Translations under genes and position numbers: made by a program
Notes under the pieces: generated by a model
Told to the model about the DNA's origin: nothing
The model's input: the letters and a program-made list of their open reading frames with translations, nothing else
The model's database searches: none
Shown here: piece by piece, positions 35,863 to 40,821 of the stretch
How positions within the stretch are numbered: the stretch's first letter is position 1
How the letters are laid out: each line of letters starts with the position of its first letter
NCBI GenBank assembly: GCA_016291185.1
Contig: JAEFAI010000021.1
Location: 1-40,821 of the forward strand
Length of the DNA stretch: 40,821 nt
Source: Bacteroidales bacterium
GTDB taxonomy: Bacteria; Bacteroidota; Bacteroidia; Bacteroidales; UBA932
Direction of reading: 5' to 3'

Positions 35863-38199
35863 TTACAGCAGCTTCTGAATCGGCTGCTGAGGAGCAAGCA
35901 CATTGTTCACCGGCCAGGACTTGGCCTCGGCGAGGGTAAAGGCCGCCGTCTCGCGCAGGTCGCGGGAACTGGCGCCGAAGGCAAGCGTGTAGTCGCCCGC
36001 AGCGGCTTCCCAGGCGGAGCTAGCCTCATTGAAGGAAGCGAGGCCGTAGGCATCGACCTTCAGGGTCACCACCTGGCTCTCGCCCGGCTGAAGCTCGCGC
36101 GTCTTGGCATAAGCCTTGAGCTCACGCACCGGCTTGTCCAGACCGCCCGCAGGGGCGCTCACGTAGAGCTGAACGACCTCCTTGCCGGCCACGGCGCCGG
36201 TGTTGGTCACCTTGATGCTGGCCTCGAAGCCGTCGCCGGCCGCCTTCACGGAAGGCTCGGCATAGGCGAAGCTCGTGTAGCTTAGGCCGTAACCGAAGGG
36301 ATAGGAGACGGCCATATTCTTCTTATCGAACCAGCGGTAGCCCACGTAGATGTCCTCGGCGTAGACCGTGCGGTCCACATCCTTCTGGCCCACGTCGACG
36401 CGGCGGTTGATGAAGTAGATGCCCGTGTCGGCGTCGATCGGGAAGTTGGCGGAAGAGCCGGCATCGCGCAGATCGACCGGGAAGGTCATCGGCAGGCGGC
36501 CGGACGGGCTCTGCTTGCCGGTGAGGATGTCGGTCACGGAGTTGCCACCCTCCTGTCCGGCCTGCCAGGCCAGCAGGATGGCGTCAGGGATGTTCTTCCA
36601 GGAAGCGGTCTCGATCACGCCGCCGATGTTCAGCACCACGACGACCTTCTTGCCCGCCTTGTGGAAGGCGGCGGTCACGTCCTGCAGGAGCTTGCGCTCC
36701 TTGGCGGAGAGGCCGAAGTCGGCCGCGGAGCGGTCGAAGAATTCACCCGAATTGCGGCCGAAGGTGATGATGGCCACGTCGTTAGCCTTGGCCGAAGCGG
36801 CCAGCTCGGGCGCAGACGGGATGAGCTCGGACGGGCGCGGAGTCGGATAGAAGGCGGACGTGCCGTCGTTCGGGAGCAAAGCCTGGAAGGCCGCCAGCTC
36901 GTCGGCAATATGCTTGAGATAGACGTCCTTCTTGCTGTCGTCCACGTTGAAACCGGCATTCTTCAGACCGTCCAGCAGGGAAACGGTATAGGCGCGGTTC
37001 ACGTTGCCGGAACCGGTGCCGCCCGCCACGAAATCATAAGAGGTACAGCCGAACACGGCCACGTTCTTGACATCCTTGAGCGGCAGCACGCCACCCTTGT
37101 TCTCGAGCAGGACCATGCCCTCGAGCGCGCTCTGGCGCGTGACGGCGGCATGGGCCGTGAGGTCAGGCTCATTGCTGTATGCATAGCCCTTGGCCTTCGG
37201 GCTGCGGGCCACGAGTTCGAGGCAGCGGCGCACGCAGACATCCAGCTCGGCCTCGGTGAGCGTGCCGTTCTGAATGGCTTCCATGATCTGGTCGTACTGC
37301 AGGTTGGTACCCGGCTGAAGCATGTCGTTGCCGGCCGCGATCTGGGCCGCACCGTCGTCACCGCCGTACCAGTCGGTCATCACCGTGCCCTTGTAGCCCC
37401 ACTCGTCACGCAGGACGGTGGTCACGAGTTCGCGGCTCTGGGAGGTATAGGTGCCGTTGATCTTGTTGTAGGAAGTCATGATCGTCCAGGGATCGGCCTC
37501 CTTGACGGTGATCTCGAAACCCTTGAGGTAGATCTCGCGCTGGGCGCGCTGGCTGATGACGGCGTCGTTGCCCGTGCGGTTGGTCTCCTGGTTGTTGTAG
37601 GCGAAATGCTTGATGGAGGTGCCCACATCGTTGCTCTGGACGCCGCGCACATAAGCGGCGGCCGTCTTGCCGGCCACCACGGGATCTTCGGAATAGTACT
37701 CGAAGTTGCGGCCGTTCAGCGGGTTGCGGTGGATGTTCAGGGCCGGGGCCAGATAGACGTCGGCGCCGTACTCATGCACCTCCTCGCCCATCGCGGTACC
37801 GACCTGTTCCACGAGCTCCTGGTTCCAGGTGGAGGCGAGCAGGGTCCCGATCGGGAAATGCGTACAGTAATAGGTGCGGTCTTCGCCCTCGCGGGTCGGG
37901 TCGATGCGCAAGCCGGCAGGGCCGTCCGCCAGAACGATGGCCGGGATGCCGAGGCGCTCGATCGGGTAGGTCGTGCCGGCGGCGCCGGGCACGATATTTT
38001 TGGTAGCACCGATCGTGGCGGCCACGCCTTCATCAGCGCCGACACCGGCCATGCCGGTACCGATCACGAAATGAACCTTCTCTTCGAGGGTCATCGCTCC
38101 GAGGACCTTGTCCAGGGAGGCCTTCCCTAACTGCGGATCGCCGCCTGAGCAGGCGGCGAGCAGCAGTACGGAAGAAGCAAGAATCAATGCTTTCTTCAT
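35863..38199 (-). CDS. GH3 glycoside hydrolase, lipoprotein (beta-glucosidase/xylosidase type)
   Basis: A 778-residue GH3 enzyme. The signal ends in LLAAC (Cys17), so it is a lipoprotein. The TIM-barrel domain carries ADGPAGLR (91-98), the IKHFA(Y)NNQE region (196-205) and nucleophile Asp276 in VMTDWYGG. The alpha/beta sandwich domain follows, with FGRNSGE and KVVVVLNIGGVIET. The C-terminal fibronectin III-like domain (from about 650) starts after FGYGLSYTSFAY. It removes terminal beta-linked sugars, probably glucose or xylose; the specificity is not readable. It lies 10 bases after the upstream GH3 gene in the same operon. Confidence 0.94.
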   Translation of the reverse strand: MKKALILASSVLLLAACSGGDPQLGKASLDKVLGAMTLEEKVHFVIGTGMAGVGADEGVAATIGATKNIVPGAAGTTYPIERLGIPAIVLADGPAGLRIDPTREGEDRTYYCTHFPIGTLLASTWNQELVEQVGTAMGEEVHEYGADVYLAPALNIHRNPLNGRNFEYYSEDPVVAGKTAAAYVRGVQSNDVGTSIKHFAYNNQETNRTGNDAVISQRAQREIYLKGFEITVKEADPWTIMTSYNKINGTYTSQSRELVTTVLRDEWGYKGTVMTDWYGGDDGAAQIAAGNDMLQPGTNLQYDQIMEAIQNGTLTEAELDVCVRRCLELVARSPKAKGYAYSNEPDLTAHAAVTRQSALEGMVLLENKGGVLPLKDVKNVAVFGCTSYDFVAGGTGSGNVNRAYTVSLLDGLKNAGFNVDDSKKDVYLKHIADELAAFQALLPNDGTSAFYPTPRPSELIPSAPELAASAKANDVAIITFGRNSGEFFDRSAADFGLSAKERKLLQDVTAAFHKAGKKVVVVLNIGGVIETASWKNIPDAILLAWQAGQEGGNSVTDILTGKQSPSGRLPMTFPVDLRDAGSSANFPIDADTGIYFINRRVDVGQKDVDRTVYAEDIYVGYRWFDKKNMAVSYPFGYGLSYTSFAYAEPSVKAAGDGFEASIKVTNTGAVAGKEVVQLYVSAPAGGLDKPVRELKAYAKTRELQPGESQVVTLKVDAYGLASFNEASSAWEAAAGDYTLAFGASSRDLRETAAFTLAEAKSWPVNNVLAPQQPIQKLL

Positions 38200-38209
38200 A
38201 TATGTCTGG

Positions 38210-40534
38210 TTATTTGCGAGTTACAGTGATCTCATTCAGCGGAACATTGAGCTCGAACAGGTCGTTGACCTTCCAGCTCTGAGCCTTGCCCAGCTTATAG
38301 TCGGCCGTGGAGCGGATGTCCTCGACGCTGGCGCCGAAGCAGACTTTGTAGGTACCGGCGGGAGCTTCCCAAGCGGAATTCGCGTCGTTGAAGGAAGCGA
38401 TGCCATAGTTATCCACGACCAGCTTCAGGGTCTGGCTCTCGCCCGGCTTCAGCTCACGGGTCTTGGCGAAGGCCTTGAGTTCGCGGGCGGGCTTGACAAG
38501 ACCGGCCTCGGGGGCGGTCACATACAGCTCGACCACTTCCTTGCCGGCCACCTTACCGGTGTTGGTCACGGTGATGCTGGCCTCGAAACCACTGGCGGTA
38601 GCCTTCACGACCGGCTTGCTGTACGCGAAGCTGGTGTAGCTCAGGCCGAAGCCGAACGGATAGGAAACGCCCACCTTAGCGGTATTGAAGAAGCGGTAAC
38701 CCACCCAGATGCCTTCTTCGTAGTTTGTGTAGTCCACATCCTTCTGCGGCTGGCGCGGGCCCCAGCCCCAACCGGAGTTCTGGGCCTGCTGGTAGTTATA
38801 CGGGAAATTCGCGGAGGACGGGTGGTCCATGAAGTTGACCGGGAAGGTCATCGGGAGCTTACCGGAAGGATTCACTTTGCCGGTCAGCACGTCGGCGACG
38901 GCGTTCGCACCCTCCTGGCCCGGAGACCAGGGCAGGACGATGGCGTCCACGAGGTTCTTCCAGGAGTTGGTCTCGATCACGCCGCCGATGTTCAGCACCA
39001 CGACGACCTTCTTGCCGACAGCGTGGTAGGCGGTGCTGACGTCGCGAAGCAGCTCACGCTCGACACTGGTGAGCTCGAAGTCGTCGATCTGCTTGCGGTC
39101 TGCACCTTCGCCTGCGTTGCGGCCGAGGACCACGACGGCCACGTCGTTGGCCTTCGCCTCATTGGCGATGGCCGCGGCGGGAATGGCGATTTCGCCCAGT
39201 TTGCGGCTGGTGAACCAGGAGAAGACCGTACCGCTGATCGCGGTCTGCGCCTTATCGTAGGCGATGTAAGCCTTGTAGTAGTCGGAGAGGGTCTTGTCCA
39301 GCTGGAAGCCGGCACCAACCATCGCCTCTTCCATATTCACGACATAGGCCTTGTTGACGTCGCCGGAGCCGGTGCCGCCGGCCACAAAATCGAGGGCGGA
39401 AATACCGTAGAGGGCCACTTTCTCACTGCCCTTGAGCGGCAGCACACCCTCGTTGCGAAGGAGCACGATGGACTCGCCAGCGGCCTGGCGGGCCACCTGG
39501 GCATGGGCCTTGAGATCAGGTTTGTTAGTATATTTGTACTTGGCGAAGGAAGGGGTCTTGACGATGTAGTTCAGCATGTTGCGGACATTGCGGTCCACAT
39601 CCTGGATGTCCAGGCTGCCGTCTTTCACGGCCGCGACGATGCGCTGGATCTCGGTCTCGTTGCCCGGCTCCATGAGGTCGTTGCCAGACCAGGCGGACTT
39701 GACGGTGCCGGCCTTGCTGCCCCAGTCGGTCATAACGATGCCCTTGTAGCCCCACTCGTCGCGCAGGATCGTGGTGAGCAGGTCTTTCTTCTGCTGGGTG
39801 TACTCGCCGTTGAGCTGGTTGTAGGAGGACATCACGGTCCAGGGATCGGACTCCTTGACGGCAATCTCGAAATTCTTCAGATAGATCTCGCGCAGGGCGC
39901 GCTCGCTCACGCGGGCGTCATCCTCGTTGCGGTTGGTCTCCTGGTTGTTGACGGCGTAGTGCTTGATGGAGACGCCGACGTTGTTGCTCTGGATACCCTT
40001 CACATAGGCGGCTGCCATATTTCCGGAGAGGACGGGATCCTCGGAGAAATACTCGAAGTTACGGCCGCAGAGAGGGTTGCGGTGGATGTTCATGCCGGGG
40101 GCGAGGAGGACGTCGACGCCGTACTCATGAACCTCCTGGCCCATGGCGGTGGTGACGGCCTGGACGAGGTCGAGGTCCCAGGAGCTGGCGAGCAGCGTAC
40201 CTACAGGGAAACCGGTGCAGTAGAAAGTGTCACTGGTACCCTGACGGGTCGGAGAGATGCGGAGGCCGGCAGGGCCGTCGGCGAGGACGGTACCGGGGAT
40301 GCCGAGACGCTCGATAGGGCGAGTGTTGCCTGCGGCGCCGGGCACCTGGGCGGCGACGCCGGAGGTGACTCCGTTGACGATCTGGGCACGGGCGCCTCCG
40401 ACGAGGAGGGTAGCCTTCTCCTGGAGGGTCATGGCCTTGATGACCTCATCGATGTTGTCCTTGGTGAGCTGGGGCTGGGCGGCGGCGGAAAGCGCCATCA
40501 TGCCGGCAGCAAAGATCAAAAAGATTTTCTTCAT
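38210..40534 (-). CDS. GH3 glycoside hydrolase, secreted (beta-glucosidase/xylosidase type)
   Basis: A 774-residue paralogue of the next gene in the operon. It has a cleavable signal (MKKIFLIFAAGMMALSAAAQ) rather than a lipobox, so it is probably periplasmic. The barrel carries ADGPAGLR (85-92), IKHYAVNNQE (190-199) and nucleophile Asp270 in VMTDWG. The sandwich domain carries LGRNAGEGAD and KVVVVLNIGGVIET, and a fibronectin III-like domain follows FGFGLSYTSFAY. An insertion rich in Gln/Gly/Trp (near NYQQAQNSGWGWG) is absent from the paralogue. It starts the operon behind a promoter at about 40571. Confidence 0.94.
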   Translation of the reverse strand: MKKIFLIFAAGMMALSAAAQPQLTKDNIDEVIKAMTLQEKATLLVGGARAQIVNGVTSGVAAQVPGAAGNTRPIERLGIPGTVLADGPAGLRISPTRQGTSDTFYCTGFPVGTLLASSWDLDLVQAVTTAMGQEVHEYGVDVLLAPGMNIHRNPLCGRNFEYFSEDPVLSGNMAAAYVKGIQSNNVGVSIKHYAVNNQETNRNEDDARVSERALREIYLKNFEIAVKESDPWTVMSSYNQLNGEYTQQKKDLLTTILRDEWGYKGIVMTDWGSKAGTVKSAWSGNDLMEPGNETEIQRIVAAVKDGSLDIQDVDRNVRNMLNYIVKTPSFAKYKYTNKPDLKAHAQVARQAAGESIVLLRNEGVLPLKGSEKVALYGISALDFVAGGTGSGDVNKAYVVNMEEAMVGAGFQLDKTLSDYYKAYIAYDKAQTAISGTVFSWFTSRKLGEIAIPAAAIANEAKANDVAVVVLGRNAGEGADRKQIDDFELTSVERELLRDVSTAYHAVGKKVVVVLNIGGVIETNSWKNLVDAIVLPWSPGQEGANAVADVLTGKVNPSGKLPMTFPVNFMDHPSSANFPYNYQQAQNSGWGWGPRQPQKDVDYTNYEEGIWVGYRFFNTAKVGVSYPFGFGLSYTSFAYSKPVVKATASGFEASITVTNTGKVAGKEVVELYVTAPEAGLVKPARELKAFAKTRELKPGESQTLKLVVDNYGIASFNDANSAWEAPAGTYKVCFGASVEDIRSTADYKLGKAQSWKVNDLFELNVPLNEITVTRK

Positions 40535-40570
40535 AACTTATCGGTTGGATTTTATGGTTATTCAGTACTG

Positions 40571-40578
40571 CAAATATA
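40571..40578 (-). promoter_or_regulatory. -7 box of the GH3 operon
   Basis: TATATTTG on the minus strand (40578-40571) lies 36 bases before the ATG at 40534. No clear -33 TTG is visible. Confidence 0.55.
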
Positions 40579-40646
40579 CTCTTTTGTCAGCCATTTCACT
40601 TGTCATTATCTTCAATTGTTTATCCCAATCATCATTTGAAAGGGAA

Positions 40647-40674
40647 GAGCCGCCGGCAGAACGGCCGGCGGCTC
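40647..40674 (-). terminator. Hairpin after the edge gene
   Basis: An 11-bp perfect GC-rich stem (40647-40657 with 40664-40674) with a 6-base loop lies 23 bases beyond the edge gene's stop on the minus strand; a short pyrimidine run (TTCCCTTT) follows on that strand. Confidence 0.7.
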
Positions 40675-40696
40675 TCCATATTCCATGGCTCCAGTA

Positions 40697-40821
40697 CTAG
40701 CGGTAGTAGAGTTTCTTGGTCTCCTGCTCCCGGTAGAAATGGGAGAAGAACTCCCACATCTCGCGGGCCGCGCCCTTGTAGTTCCAATGGCCGTAAGGCT
40801 CGAGGGCGATCATCTTGATGA
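40697..40821 (-). CDS. C-terminal end of an unidentified protein, possibly an esterase (partial)
   Basis: The minus strand is open from the window edge to a TAG at 40699-40697 and encodes about 41 residues: it begins IKMIALEPYGHWNYKG, continues AAREMWEFFSHFYRE and ends KKLYYR. The GHWNYKGAAREMWEFF pattern resembles the end of alpha/beta-hydrolase esterases, where His is catalytic and the last helix carries Trp-x-Phe-Phe. With GH3 enzymes downstream, a carbohydrate esterase is plausible, but the fragment is too short to be sure. Confidence 0.5.
   Translation of the reverse strand, partial: IKMIALEPYGHWNYKGAAREMWEFFSHFYREQETKKLYYR

Noticed and set aside
38108..40639. An 843-codon plus-strand frame opposite the GH3 genes
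   Set aside because: It is antisense to two clear GH3 enzymes and has only repeated hydrophobic/Gly/Asp-rich sequence, with no recognisable domain.

Overview
The window looks like chromosomal DNA from a GC-rich member of the Bacteroidetes, probably Bacteroidales from a gut or rumen. The evidence is the repeated Bacteroidetes-type promoter (-33 TTG, about 19 bases, -7 TAnnTTTG) and the gene families present: Na+-NQR, a FimB/Mfa2-like lipoprotein, an ECF sigma/FecR/FecA-like TonB receptor/DUF4249 group, GH3 enzymes and a xylanase-feruloyl esterase fusion. A plant-fibre-degrading lineage is an inference. No rRNA, CRISPR array, insertion sequence or phage gene was seen.

Layout. 1-1365: end of the Na+-NQR operon (nqrE tail, nqrF). 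1501-2442: a fimbrial-type lipoprotein. 2446-9918 (minus): SLBB polysaccharide exporter, Wzz chain-length regulator, a UvrA-family ATPase and a Stealth-family sugar-phosphate transferase in one tight operon. 10108-10182 (minus): tRNA-Asp(GUC), with a copy of its 3' end 75 bp further on. 10310-14378: a polar amino acid ABC importer made of two paralogous binding-protein/permease fusions and one ATPase with an extended C-terminus. 14532-16682: secreted GH10 xylanase plus CE1 esterase. 16756-18441: AspT/YidE-type exchanger. 18470-19312 (minus): DUF3737 beta-helix protein. 19394-22777: aminotransferase, acyltransferase and acyl-CoA ligase, translationally coupled. 23163-23880 (minus): VapC-type toxin and antitoxin. 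24018-26284: short-chain dehydrogenase and aldehyde dehydrogenase. 26510-30595 (minus): aromatic amino acid operon pheA-aroC-tyrA-aroG. 30696-35814: ECF sigma, FecR, TonB receptor, DUF4249 lipoprotein. 35863-40534 (minus): two GH3 glycosidases. 40697-40821 (minus): C-terminus of a further protein, possibly an esterase.

How the genes fit together. The xylanase-esterase, the two GH3 enzymes and perhaps the edge gene could act together on feruloylated arabinoxylan. The acyl-CoA ligase, acyltransferase, dehydrogenase and aldehyde dehydrogenase could form a fatty aldehyde/acid salvage route. The minus-strand aromatic operon covers DAHP synthesis, chorismate synthesis and both prephenate branches.

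The most unusual signals are: (i) binding-protein lobes in circularly permuted order in both ABC fusions; (ii) a roughly 200-bp non-coding element present twice in inverted orientation around the toxin-antitoxin/SDR/ALDH block, one copy interrupted by about 154 bp of hairpin-rich DNA; (iii) five copies of a short dispersed palindrome; (iv) a toxin-antitoxin operator whose exact centre is the -33 element; (v) several -7 boxes so close to start codons that leaderless or near-leaderless mRNAs are expected.
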